A DNA stretch of 64,000 nt from Tupaia tana (GCA_026018925.1 JAKSZU010000002.1:93568975-93632974), one strand, 5' to 3'; shown: positions 11,791 through 21,964, counted from the stretch's first letter. Notes: generated by a model from the sequence alone, not told the origin. Numbers and translations: made by a program.

Positions 11791-12055
11791 TTTTTTTTTT
11801 TTTGGAGAGGTTTTTGCCATAGGGTGCGTGCGCTCGCCAGACAGACAGAGAGAGACATAGAGACAGAAAGCGAGAAATCACCCCTCAGGGGGTATGGCCA
11901 CACCGCAATCCCTTCTCCTCCATACACCTCTCGGGATCTTGGGCACACACGCACACGCACCCAGCGTGAGTTTTAAGCCACTGGGTCCGGGACGTGAACC
12001 ACGGTCGACCACGCTGGAGTCCAGAGACATAGTCATTACACTAATTGCTGGTCCC
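11791..12055 (-). mobile_element. SINE-A long, young
   Basis: Full-length copy with an exact TSD: TGTGCCAGGCATTTTT at 11777 and again at 12056. On the minus strand: tRNA-like head, B-box-like GTTCACGTCCCGG, GC-rich arms at 11951-11962 and 11822-11833, and an A tail (poly-T at 11788-11804). Confidence 0.95.
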
Positions 12056-12099
12056 TGTGCCAGGCATTTTTCTAAATACTTTACTAATTACCTTATTTA

Positions 12100-12310
12100 A
12101 TTCTCTTTCTCTTTTTTTTAAAAAAATTATTTATTTAATTTTATCAATCGTCATTATTATTTAATTTGCTACAGGCTACATGTGCTCCCCGGAGAGAAAC
12201 AGAGAAAGAGAGAAATAAAGTGAGAAAGCAAGCTGCCAGGTCTGGGCTTCAAATCGTGGTCAGCCATGTGGGAGTCCAGCACCTTAACCACCACGCCATC
12301 TGCTGTCCCC
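12100..12310 (-). mobile_element. SINE-A short type
   Basis: The tRNA-like head (complement of GGGAGTCCAGCACCTTAACC) is followed directly by the CCTGGCAGCTTGCTTTCTC-type module, a CT-rich stretch and a long A/T tail, without the long-form body. TSD ACCTTATTTA at 12090-12099 and 12311-12320. Confidence 0.85.
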
Positions 12311-12344
12311 ACCTTATTTATTTATTTATTAATTCAATCCTATT

Positions 12345-12612
12345 TTTTTTTTTTTTTTTGGAGAGGTTTTCGCTATAGGGCACGTGCACTCACCAGACAG
12401 ACAGAGAGAGACAGAGAGACAGAAAGCGAGAAATCACCCCCCAGGGGGGATGGTCACGCCGCAATCCCTTCTCCTCCATTCTCCTCTCAGGATCTTGGGC
12501 ACGCATGCACATGCACCTGGCATGAGTTTTAAGCCACCGGGTCCGGGACGTGAACTGCGGTCGACTACGTGGGAGTCCAGCGACATAGCCATTACGCTAA
12601 CTGCTGGTTCCC
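12345..12612 (-). mobile_element. SINE-A long, young
   Basis: Full-length copy. TSD AATTCAATCCTATT (12331-12344) is repeated as AATTCAACCCTATT (12615-12628). Intact head, body, CCCCCCAGGGGGG core, CT-rich module and A tail. Confidence 0.95.
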
Positions 12613-12839
12613 ATAATTCAACCCTATTGTTATTCCCATTTTACTGAGAGGGAAGAGTAAGGCTGAGTCACAGGGCTAGTATGCAGGGAAGCTAGGATTC
12701 AACCTAGGTAGTCTACATTCAGTGTTCACTAGGCAGGTTTCAATAATTATTGGTTCCCTTCCCCTACCCGATATCCTCCATCTTATTTCTTTTGCTTTCA
12801 TTTATTTATTTACTTTTCCTTTCTTTATCTTTGTTCATC

Positions 12840-12990
12840 CCTTCGGCTGTTTGTTCATTCATTCCTTCCTTCCTTCCCTCCCTCCTTCAACTGTGGTTGC
12901 TGGTTTCCTTCTCCATGTCAGGTACTCTGTGGATTCTGTGGACAAAATTGGAGAAGAAACCAGTATGGTTCTGACTTTCTTATAGTCACT
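12840..12990 (-). repeat. L2-like 3' end, inverted-repeat partner of 11295-11450
   Basis: A (CCTT)n tract is followed by CTGGTTTCCTTCTCCATG, ACTCTGTGGATTCTG and GGAGAAGAAACCAG. This is the reverse complement of 11295-11450 over roughly 110 bp. Inside the copy the blocks around GGTTTCCTTCTCC and GGAGAAGAAACC are themselves complementary. Confidence 0.6.
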
Positions 12991-14534
12991 ACGCTATTCT
13001 TTCTATTTGTAGAACAAACAGATTATTGAGAAAATAATTCATTTGTCTGAATGGTCTTCATTATTATGACTAAAATGGTTTGCCTGGACAGACATACTGT
13101 CATCTCTGCCTTCCTCTGAGAGTGTTGATTGATAGTTGATAGTATCCCAGAATCCTGGACACACTCGTCCTATTTTCCCATTGTCAAAAGATCATGCTGA
13201 AAGCGGTTGAATGTGATGGTTACAGACCCAGCTGGGAATAAATAGTGTTGGGAAGACATTCTCTAGTCAGGTAAGATTCAGACTGGAATAGGTAACACTC
13301 ATCACATACATGAAAGCAAATATCAGAGCTGTGTGAAAAGTTTTCTGCTGAAACTTTAACAGTTGGACTGAAATGATAACCATCTCAATAATATTGCATA
13401 AATAATTCAGCTTGATAAAATACCCCTCTGGAACATGTGGTCAAATTATGAAGACTTGTTTTGGGGACGAGTAAGTTTCATTTGATTTTGTTTCAAAATT
13501 CCACTCCTCACTGTGAGAGACTAGGAACTGAATTCTGGATGCGATTCAGAGCACCAGAGAATGTTCAAGATTAAAGAGACTTGGAGGTCATGAATCTAAC
13601 ACCCTCATTTTATAAGAGAGAAAACTGAGGCCCAGAGAGGCAGTTTAAGAAGAGTGATTATTTCTTTCAACCTTTAAATGACTCAGAAAGAAAGACACCA
13701 TGGAGAATAAACATTTTTCGTGTGCTGCCTTTACATTTAGTTATAAAACTGAGAAAATCAGTCAGTAAATGATTGTTGCTCTTAGTTTTTCTATTCACTG
13801 TTACATTTTGCTCCTCTTCCACAGAAGTGAATATACAGAGAGACCTTTCTCTGCTAGGGGAACACATGCTTATGGGGTAGCCAGGCTGAATATAAGGGAC
13901 TCAGCTAAGACGTGAATGTAGATTTATGTGGTTTATTGCCAGAGATGCTATCTCACTTCATAGGCCTGGCTCCACTTTAAATAGGTAGTAAGACTTGGTA
14001 AATATTTGTTGAGTGAATGAAAGAATGCTCAGAGTAATCAGTGGGGGCATATCTGTGGGACGCCTCTTGTATGAAGTATAATGATCAAACTGAAAGAAAA
14101 TATTATCCAGTATCTCTTCAGAGAAGCAGATGCTTAGTAGAGAGATGTCTCTCAAAGGAAGACCTGCCTATAAGTTGAAAAAAGAGTTTGGGGTCTTATG
14201 ATTTAAACTAGGGCAACTGTTGCAAACACAAGAAGGTTTGGAAGAGCTGGGATCCAACTTCACGCCCAGGTCAAGGGTTCTTCCGGGCTCTGTATAGCCT
14301 CCTCAGCCTCAGCTTCCATCTGCTCTCCAAATAGCACTGAGGGTTCTGCTATGCTCAGGGATCATCCAGCCACCAACACTGGCAGCATTTCCAGTCAAAG
14401 CCCTCTTTCCTAAGATACAGCTCCAAACGCATCAAGGTAATGTGTATCTCTCAATAGAGCATGAAATGCATTCTGGGTTTGAGATAGTATTGTTAATGCT
14501 AGTGGTATTCCAACATTTGTTTTGATTTTTTAAA
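12991..14534. other. Mostly unique; fragments of MIR/L2 tails
   Basis: About 13560-13650 carries a MIR-like core (CTCATTTTATAAGAGAGAAA, ACTGAGGCCCAGAGAGGCAG). About 13960-14030 ends GGTAAATATTTGTTGAGTGA like an L2 tail. The rest is unrecognised. No gene. Confidence 0.5.
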
Positions 14535-14764
14535 TTATTTTCTCAAACATTTATTTCTGTCTTTCATGATAAAGATATGAGGAGAAAGAGAGTATGAGAA
14601 TCTCCTCCTCTAGGGTTTTGACACCATGATCCACCTCCAGTTTCAGCCAGCTCCAGAACATGGACACTCACTTCAAGGAAGTCTCCAGATGTGAACCCAG
14701 AACTTTCCCATTGGCTCTGACTCATAGACCATTGCTTTTTACTGCTACACCACTGTCTGGCCCC
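14535..14764 (-). mobile_element. SINE-B
   Basis: Plus-strand order is the tail complement, CTTTCATGATAAAGATATGA, GGAGAAAGAGAGTATGAGAA, CACCATGATCCACCTCCAGT, then a head ending CACCACTGTCTGGCCCCC. It aligns along its length with the SINE-B at 15139. Confidence 0.75.
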
Positions 14765-14918
14765 CTAATCTTTATTGTCTGGAACTCAGATCATGTGAAG
14801 TTTCAATTATGTATGAGTAGTCCAGCAAAATCCATATTTCTTCAGCATATTATACATTATAGTTTATATGTTGCTTTTCCCATTAGACTATATGCTTCTT
14901 GGGGTAGGGACTATGCTT

Positions 14919-15137
14919 TTTTTTTTTTAACTTTATTGAGATCCAGTACACATATCACAAAATAACCCATTTTAAATGGATAACTCTAAGATTATTAGTA
15001 AATTTATAGAATCTTGCAACTATTCCCACCATCTTATTTTAAATCAATATAAATAGAAACCTCATGCTCATTTGCCTATACTCCCATTTTTATCCCCAGA
15101 CCTAGGCAACCACTAACGTACTTTCTGTCCTGTTCAC
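14919..15137 (-). mobile_element. L1M-type 3' UTR fragment
   Basis: Poly-T is followed by AACTTTATTGAGATCCAGTA, ATTTATAGAATCTTGCAACT and CTAGGCAACCACTAACGTAC. This is the characteristic minus-strand 3' region of old L1 elements. Confidence 0.8.
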
Positions 15138-15342
15138 TTTTTAAAAAGTGTATTTATTTCTTTCATGAAAGAGAGAGGAGACACCTCCACCAACATCTTC
15201 ACCCTATGATCCTCTCCCAGGCTCGGGCCATCATGGATCATAGACATGCACATACTGGGGATGCACAGGAAGGATGGGAAAGTGAACCTGGCACCATTTC
15301 CATGTGGGTCTAGTTGTGTTACTGCTGCACCATGTCTGGTCC
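15138..15342 (-). mobile_element. SINE-B
   Basis: It carries the TTTCATGAAAGAGAGAGGAG module, the CACCCTATGATCCTCTCCCA block and a head ending CTGCACCATGTCTGGTCC. The homologous copy is at 14535-14764. Confidence 0.8.
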
Positions 15343-15353
15343 ATGTATTATTC

Positions 15354-15625
15354 TTTTTTTTTTTTTTTTTTTTTTGGAGAGGTTTTTCGCTATAGGGCGC
15401 GTGCGCTCGCCAGACAGACAGAGACAGAGAGACAGAAAGCGAGAAATCACCCCCCAGGGGGGATGGTCACGCCGCAATCCCTTCTCCTCCATTCTCCTCT
15501 CGGGATCTTGGGCACGCACGCACACGCGCCCGGCGTGAGTTGTAAGCCACCGGGTCCGAGACGCGAACCGCGGTCGACTACGTGGGAGTCCAGCGACATA
15601 GCCATTACGCTAACTGCTGGTTCCC
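15354..15625 (-). mobile_element. SINE-A long, near-consensus young copy
   Basis: One of the least decayed copies, with most CpGs intact. TSD GTATTATTC at 15345-15353 and 15626-15634. On the minus strand: TTAGCGTAATGG (A-box-like), GGTTCGCGTC (B-box-like), GC-rich arms at 15520-15531 and 15395-15406, a CCCCCC/GGGGGG core, a CT-rich module, CCTATAGCGAAAAACC and a poly-A tail. Confidence 0.97.
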
Positions 15626-15700
15626 GTATTATTCATTTTTGAAGCCCCAATGCCTCAGGTAATACTTGGTACCTAGTAGACACTCAATATGAGTTTATTA

Positions 15701-15770
15701 AATTGATGTTTTCATTAATTTATTAATTATTTTCATTAATTTATTAATTGATGTTTTCATTAATCTATTT
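15701..15770. repeat. Short imperfect tandem repeat
   Basis: TTTTCATTAATTTATTAATT-type units occur about three times with small length differences, overlapping the end of the L2 remnant. Confidence 0.8.
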
Positions 15771-16300
15771 GGGTACTAGGAACATAGCACTTTCTGCTCA
15801 TGAAATTCAACTTTTTTCATTTGTATACCAAGTTGAATTTTAATCTGGGCATCATGTCATGTCATTAGAACAACACGGTTGTTGTGAGGTGGTCAGGGCA
15901 GTATGATGCTTTTGGAAAACAAGAAAACAGATCTGGAGAGGGTGAGTGTAATGTGCAAATATCTGACATCTATTAGTGATAAGACTATACCTTTTGATTA
16001 CCTAGCCAGTATTAACACCATCATGATCAAATTAATATGGTCTACATAAATATATTTGGATTTTAAAGTAGAACTTAAAAATTTCTTCTACCTTTAACAC
16101 TGACTCTATTTACTGTTGTACAATAAAATATACTCTTACTTTAAAATGGGGTTTACTAATATATAATAGAGAATTGAATATATTATTTAGGGTTTCTAAG
16201 ATGAGCAAGGATGCATGACTTTCATATTACCAAAGAGGTATGGAAAAGGTTTATTAAAGGTGTACAAAACAAGGAAATCATCTATTATTAAAACACATTT
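15771..16300. other. Unique AT-rich sequence
   Basis: Nothing recognised. Confidence 0.45.
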
Positions 16301-16302
16301 TT

Positions 16303-16500
16303 GGGGCGAGACAGTAGTGCAGCAGGAACGCAATGCTTTGTGGTGTTGGACCCCCACAGTACATCCCCATTTGGTCCTGAGGCTTTCCTGTACCCACCAG
16401 GCGCGTGAGCTTGGATCTAGCCTGGTTGAGGCTGGGTAAAGACCTGGTTGGGAATGATGTCTTTCTCTCTAATGGAAGAAACAGATAAATAAAACAAAAA
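16303..16500 (+). mobile_element. SINE-B, internally deleted
   Basis: The head GGGGCGAGACAGTAGTGCAG is followed by a shortened body and a CTTTCTCTCTAATGGAAGAA, ATAAATAAAAC-type tail. It faces the SINE-B at 16535 tail to tail. Confidence 0.7.
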
Positions 16501-16534
16501 CAAACACGCTTTAACTTGATCAAAAATGATTTTT

Positions 16535-16823
16535 TTAAAAAAAATTTCTTCCTTCTCTCTCCCCTTCCTTCCTTCCCTACTTCCCTTTTGTCCTTTCTCT
16601 CTCTTTCCTTCTTTCATGAGAGAGAGAACGAGAATGAGGGGGACATGGGCACCTCGGCAGGGTCTCTTGCGGAGGGTACCTCCTACTCAAAGCCTTCAGC
16701 TGGCTGGATCACACTGCATGTGCCCTGCATGTCCAGGCTGATTCAGGAGCCAGCCTCACCCTTCCACATGGCTTCTGGCATTGCAGAACACTGAGCTACC
16801 ACTGAGCCACCGTGTAGGGGCCT
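16535..16823 (-). mobile_element. SINE-B
   Basis: A polypyrimidine tract (16556-16615) is followed by CTTTCATGAGAGAGAGAACG, GGATCACACTGCATGTGCCC and a head ending GAGCCACCGTGTAGGGGCC. Confidence 0.75.
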
Positions 16824-17582
16824 CAAAAATGATCTTTATTTTGGTATAGTGTGCTATAATTTTTAGACACATGATTCTGTTGTGGAAGCAAGTTCAGTTT
16901 TCCTTTAAAAGTGGTTCTGATTGGTACCTGCCTGTGAAGGTTTGCTATCCTGTTCCTCAGAGAGGAATTTTACAGGGCCAAGGAAACGGTGGCATAGTTC
17001 CCTGCCAAAATGAAATAGGCTTCAGTTGAATTTGCCCTGAATTTATACAATACTTCATAGGACCTTCAATCCTATTTTCCTTGAATATGCAAATAATTGA
17101 GGGGAGGGTAACTGTTAAAGGATTTAAAGCTTTTTCTGGACACAACATGATAATTCCTTTTTACAGAGCATTATTTAGAAATTACTTAATAAAATTTTAC
17201 TTTATTCTTTTAAAACCCTAGCTTGTATGTGTAATTTATCAATATGAATAATTGTTTCTATGTGTTAGCTATTTTGTTTGTATTCTCAGCTCCCTGAGGA
17301 GGATTTACAGCCCCAGCTATAGTTATAGCTACAATTTTGTCTCATTTATGCAAAACGCACAAATGAAAATGTGGGGGAATTACAGAGACAAGAATTACCC
17401 CTTGTGCTTAAACAAGACCAAGAACACGTGTGTATGATGGCAATGTTAAGATGGAGTCAGAGAATTTGAGAACTGGGTTGCCAAATCTATGGATAGGAAC
17501 TTAGGTCTACAGATTGAGTAATACTGGAAATTCAAGTTGAGGAAGAGAAAGGCAAAGCTTTGACAAAAGCTGAGTTTGCTAC
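16824..17582. other. Unique sequence
   Basis: No recognisable element or gene. Confidence 0.45.
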
Positions 17583-17584
17583 AT

Positions 17585-17617
<33 letters not shown>

Positions 17618-17666
17618 ATACACACACATATATATATACACACACACACACACATATATATATATT
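17583..17666. repeat. (TA)n(TG)n(TA)(CA)n(TA)n(CA)n(TA)n compound microsatellite
   Basis: Over 80 bp of almost unbroken alternating pyrimidine-purine sequence with TG and CA blocks in self-complementary order. It merges into the A-tail side of the SINE at 17667. Confidence 0.95.
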
Positions 17667-17922
17667 TTTTTTTGAGAGGTTTTCACTATAGGGTGCGTGC
17701 ACTCGCCAGACAGACAGAGAGACAGAGAGACAGAAAGCGAGAAATCACCCCCCAGGGGGGATGGTCATGCCGCAATCCCTTCTCTTCCATTCTCCTCTTG
17801 GGATCTTGGGCACGCACACACACGCGCCTGGCGTGAGTTTTAAGCCACCGGGTCTGGGACATGAACCACGGTCGACTATGTGGGAGTCCAGCGACATAGC
17901 CATTACGCTAACTGCTGGTTCA
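17667..17922 (-). mobile_element. SINE-A long, young
   Basis: Full-length minus-strand copy, from GAGAGGTTTTCACTATAGGG to a head ending GCTAACTGCTGGTTC. The core CCCCCCAGGGGGG is intact. Confidence 0.95.
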
Positions 17923-18404
17923 CCATAATTTATATTTTAATGATTTAATTTGATTGATTAATCAAAAATCAGATAATAAATGTATTAATTTGGCACAATC
18001 TATAAAATATCAAATGCAATATTTTCTAGGGCTATAATTTCTGTTTTAAGAGGTTGGAAAGTGACAGATTTATCACTTTGAAACTGTGTGTGACTCATTT
18101 TAACATAACATCTAATTTTATTCCACCTTTCTACATTTTAGAAAGACCCCTTACATAGACTTTGGCTATTCTTATGTTAATGTTGAAGTGTCCAATCATT
18201 CATTCACACATTCGTTTTACAATAAATATTTACAGAGTGTCTGCTATGAATCAGGTACTATGCTGTGCTCTAAGACTGAAGCCAGAATGAGTCAGATGAG
18301 CTCCTTGCCTGCATGGAGATTACCTTATTGTGGGAAGACAGATCATGCACAAGATAATGAGTCGTTAAGAATTTTTCTTTCTTTCTCTCTCTCTTTCTCT
18401 CCTT

Positions 18405-18661
18405 TTTTTTTTTTTTTTTAAGAGATTTTTGCTATAGGGACTGGAGAGACAGTGAAAGAAAACAGAAAGTGAGAAATCACCCCCCGGGGGGGGATAACCA
18501 TGCCACAATTCTTTCTACTCCATTCACCACTGGGGATTTTGGGCATGCACACACACACACACACGCCCAGTGTCAGTTTAAAGCCGCCAGGTCTGGGACT
18601 GAAACCATAGTCAACTACACGGGAGTCCAGCCATGTAACCATTGTGTCATCTGCTGGTCTC
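18405..18661 (-). mobile_element. SINE-A long
   Basis: Poly-T, AGAGATTTTTGCTATAGGGA, a CCCCCCGGGGGGG core, a (CA)n-expanded arm at 18550-18565 and a head ending TCATCTGCTGGTCTCC. The usual pre-core module is shortened. Confidence 0.9.
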
Positions 18662-18829
18662 CTTCAATAAAAATTTCTGATCATGACATGTAGAGTGAAG
18701 AAAATAAAAACAGGTAACAGGAATAGAGAGTAGCTAGGGAGGTTATTTTACATAAGATAGAGAAATCTTGTCTATGGAGAGGACATCTAAATTGAGACAT
18801 GAAAGAGAAGATACTTTTTAAAAATTTTT

Positions 18830-19213
18830 TAAAAATTTTATATGTTTTTTATATGCATTCAATCACATTGTTTAGCTTACAAAGTGAACATTTCAATATG
18901 TGAACATTTCTCCCCAGTCTAGTTGATCAAAATATCTTCAACAGATAATATCACACCTCCCCATCCTGTCAATGCTCTGCCTCTGTATCCCTCCTCCAAA
19001 TGTCCTTCCCTAGGCCCCACTCCTCCACATACATCACATCCAGCATTCACACCCATCTCTTGTGTTTGTACATCTTTTAGTCAATCAATTTTGGTCATAG
19101 AGAGCAGACACTCAGTATATATTAAGTGGGGACATACAATGTCTTTCCTTCATAGCCTGGCTTGCTTCACTCAGCAGTAAATCTTCCATAGTCTTTCACT
19201 TTCTGTCAAAAGC

Positions 19214-19261
<48 letters not shown>

Positions 19262-19440
19262 GGCTAAATAGCATTCCATAGAGTATATGTGCCACAGTTT
19301 TTCAATCCATTCATCTGTATGGGGACATTTGGGTTGGTTCCATGTCTTAGCAATCGTGAATAGTGCCGCAATAAACATCGATGTGTAAGCACTTTTCCAA
19401 TGAAGAATTTTCTGTCCTTTGGGTATATACCGAGGAGAAA
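18830..19440 (-). mobile_element. L1 3' end (ORF2 C-terminus and 3' UTR)
   Basis: On the minus strand, 19196-19378 reads as the C-terminal region of L1 ORF2 (FIAALFTIAKTWNQPKCP, the typical KTWNQP motif), followed by 3' UTR sequence to 18830. An uninterrupted T run at 19219-19258 lies inside the element. The L1 is inserted in the L2 3' UTR. Confidence 0.9.
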
Positions 19441-20520
19441 GAGCGTGTAAAGGGCTTTGTAAGAGGAATGATCAGCAAATACAAAAATCCTGAGGCAGAA
19501 ACAAAGTTGAGTGTGTTTGAGGAATAGGAGAGAAAGGTGGCTGGAAATTAGTGAGAGAGAGGAAAAGTGCTAGGGAAATATAGAAAATAGGGACCAGATG
19601 GTGCTTTTTTTGTTTTTCAAGTTATGATAAGGAGTTGAGATTTTATTTTAAGGGCAAAAGAAAGTCAGGGGGATTTTAAACAAAATGGAGTCATAATCTG
19701 ATCTCTATTATTTTAGAATTATTTTGGCTGCTGTTTGGAGAATGGATTACAGGGGGCAGCAGGAAAAGCAGGGAAAATGTTACACACTATTGCAATAATC
19801 CAGGCAAAAAAGAAGAGAGTTTGTGAAGGCAGTAGAGGGCAGAGGGTGAGGAGAGTTAGAGAAATGGACGGATTCAAAATATTTTTTGAAATGGAGCTGA
19901 CAGGATTAGCTATAGACTGGTTCTGGAGTAAGGAAAAGGAAAGAATCCAGAAAGGAAGACTCAAGGATGTGTGTACTAAAAAACAAATGAATGGAGGTGT
20001 CAGTTCCTGAGGTGTCATTCACTAGAAGAGAAATAATATTTTTTGGGGGTGACATCAAGAGTTCTGTTTTGGTTGTGCTAAGTTTGAGAAGACTCTCAGA
20101 TAAGTAGATGAAATTGTCAAAAAGGCTTCCAGTTGTGTGAGCCTGCATTGGGGAAGAGATTAGGACAACAAATAAGACAGGGGCATTATCAGCATAGAGA
20201 TGGGATTTGAAGGCATAGCATTGAGTGGGACCATTCTGGAGACATTTGAAATAAAGAAGGCCTGGTGCTGAATCCTGGGACAATCCCAAGTGTTTAGAGA
20301 AAACTAGGAGAGTGTGAGGCTTTCAATGCAAGAGAGGAAGGTTTCAGAAAGGCTCATTGCATGAAATAGTGCAGTGAGGAGTGAAAGGACAGAGGAGATA
20401 CCATTGAAGTTGGCATTGTGAGGATTCTGAATTTGGCCAAAGCAGTTTTTATCAGGAAGTGAGGACGGAAGCTCAGAGGGAATAAATTAGGGTGAGCGGG
20501 AAGCTAAGGACATAGACTAT

Positions 20521-21068
20521 CTTTGGTAAGTTTTTTCTTTAAGAACAGAGGAATAGGCATAAACTGGGTGGAGATAGCACTCTAAGGTGTTTGTTTTGTA
20601 TTTTTTAAAATTGTATTTAATCAGAGATATTAGATCATGTTTAAGTGCTGTTAAGAACGATGCAGCAGAAAGGAAACAACTAATCATGCAAAGGAAAGCA
20701 GATTTGATGCAGCTGCATTGAGCAGGGCTGAGGACTGATCTGACATATGGCCATGAATTTAAAGGGAGTCCATTCAGCATGTTTATGTGATTTCTCAAAT
20801 GTGGATTACTTTCTCAGGCACAGGAAAGGTTTGTCTATGAATTCAGTCCACGTTGGAGATTTGTCAAGAGAGAGGATTACAAGGCAGTGCCATCATGAAG
20901 GTACGTGGAACTTAATGCTAGTTTTAAACGAAGGTACTGTATTCATGAGGGTAGTGATGGATCTTCTAACATGTTAGGGTCACTGGACTGAAGGTCCCAA
21001 TAGGCTGAAAATGTAGTAGGATTAAGAATCCCAAAGTCAACATTGTAAGGTTAGAAAGAAAGATGCTT
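20521..21068. other. Unrecognised sequence
   Basis: It may include more 5' L2 sequence but is too diverged to say. No gene seen. Confidence 0.4.
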
Positions 21069-21312
21069 AGGAACAGCAGATGGCATACATCATTGGACTC
21101 CCACGTAGTCGACTGTGATTTGAGTCCCAAACCTGGAGGCTTAAAACTCCCCAGCGCGTGTGCATGCATGCCCAAAATCCTGAGAGGAGAATGGAGGAGG
21201 AGGGATTGCAGCATGGCCATCCCCCTTGGTAGGTGATTTCTCATTTTTTGTCTCTCTCTCTGTCTCTCCGATGAGAGCATGCATCCTACGGCCAAAAAAA
21301 CTCACTTAAAAA
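21069..21312 (+). mobile_element. SINE-A long
   Basis: It begins GGAACAGCAGATGGCATACA (A box decayed) and continues with GACTCCCACGTAGTCGAC, body, CT-rich module and GCATCCTACGGCCAAAAAAA. The A tail is short and interrupted. Confidence 0.9.
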
Positions 21313-21559
21313 AAAGTAAAATGCTTAAAATCAAATTAGAGTTGTTGATTATCGGAGTGAAAAAATACAACTGAATTACAAAGGTCATGAGAATCTAGAC
21401 AAAAATTTTCCCGGAATCAAGTTGGAGTGTTAGTGTCCCACAGCACGGGATGAGCTCCAACAGTTTGGGAAGTCCTTAAGGAGGGGCTTTGGAATGAGAG
21501 GATGCCTGTAAAGATGTGCCAATTCTCTAAGAACACTTCTGATATGACAGCCAAAGGCT

Positions 21560-21690
21560 GAACTAAGGTCATCTTGGAAATCTCATTGCCACTAAATATT
21601 TTGGTTTGGAGAACTGTAAAACTCACTAATTGTATGACCATGGGCATTTTATACTTAGTTTTGCTGAGTTTCCTTTATAAATGAAGGGTA
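21560..21690 (+). mobile_element. MIR SINE fragment
   Basis: ATTGTATGACCATGGGCATT and TTGCTGAGTTTCCTTTATAA give the MIR core order. The fragment runs into a CAT/CAC repeat. Confidence 0.7.
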
Positions 21691-21825
21691 TCATCAACCC
21701 CATCATTGTTATCACCGTCATTGCCAGCATCACCACCACCATCATCATTACCATCACCACCATGACAATTACTGTCAGCTTCATCAGCATCCTTCTCACC
21801 ATCATCATCACCATCACCACCATTT
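21690..21825. repeat. Imperfect (CAT/CAC)n trinucleotide tract
   Basis: About 130 bp of CATCACCACC-type triplets with interruptions, starting at the end of the MIR, where MIR normally has a GATAAT-like stretch. Confidence 0.9.
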
Positions 21826-21964
21826 CTAACTAATTTAGAGCTTTTCTATTAACTCAGTGTGAAACACTCTGTTACCAGATCTTTGCTTAACAGGTTATTT
21901 GGTCTTTGTTTCAAATGAAATGTCTGATCATTTGACTAATGAACTATTCCCCTGCCTTCTTCTT

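Larger units (their letters stand above)
11745..12715 (-). mobile_element. MIR split by three SINE insertions
   Basis: Three pieces read as one minus-strand MIR: 11745-11790 (ATTATGTGCCAGGCATTT), 12056-12099 (TCTAAATACTTTACTAATTA) and 12615-12715 (CCCATTTTACTGAGAGGGAA, then CACAGGGCTAGTATGCAGGG). Each gap is a SINE with its own TSD. Confidence 0.8.
14850..15720 (+). mobile_element. L2 3' end split by three insertions
   Basis: The outer pieces, 14880-14918 (CTTGGGGTAGGGACTATGCT) and 15635-15720 (CTAGTAGACACTCAATATGA), match the order of an L2 3' end. Between them lie an L1M fragment, a SINE-B and a SINE-A. Confidence 0.6.
18180..20520 (-). mobile_element. L2 LINE with 3' UTR and reverse-transcriptase remnant
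   Basis: Read on the minus strand from 20520 down, this follows the order of L2. A decayed RT domain with the active-site region as YADN (20185-20196, where YADD is expected) comes first. An LKLS..KTELL segment follows, then the L2 3' UTR block around 19480-19740 (GGCTGCTGTTTGGAGAATGG). The tail is at 18190-18330 (ACAATAAATATTTACAGAGT). Stops and frameshifts disable it. A SINE (18405) and an L1 (18830) interrupt it. At about 1.5 kb outside the insertions it is the longest L2 here. Confidence 0.85.

Noticed and set aside
15304-15642. Arg/Pro-rich open frames over many SINE copies (also at 12266, 29431, 46558, 54019 and 59370)
   Set aside because: They recur because the same SINE-A sequence is translated each time. 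No protein is implied.
19735-20010. 91-codon plus-strand frame in the L2 region
   Set aside because: It is antisense to the decayed L2 reverse transcriptase, which reads on the minus strand with recognisable motifs.
21626-21823. Met/Val-rich open frame on the minus strand
   Set aside because: It is the translation of the imperfect CAT/CAC trinucleotide tract.
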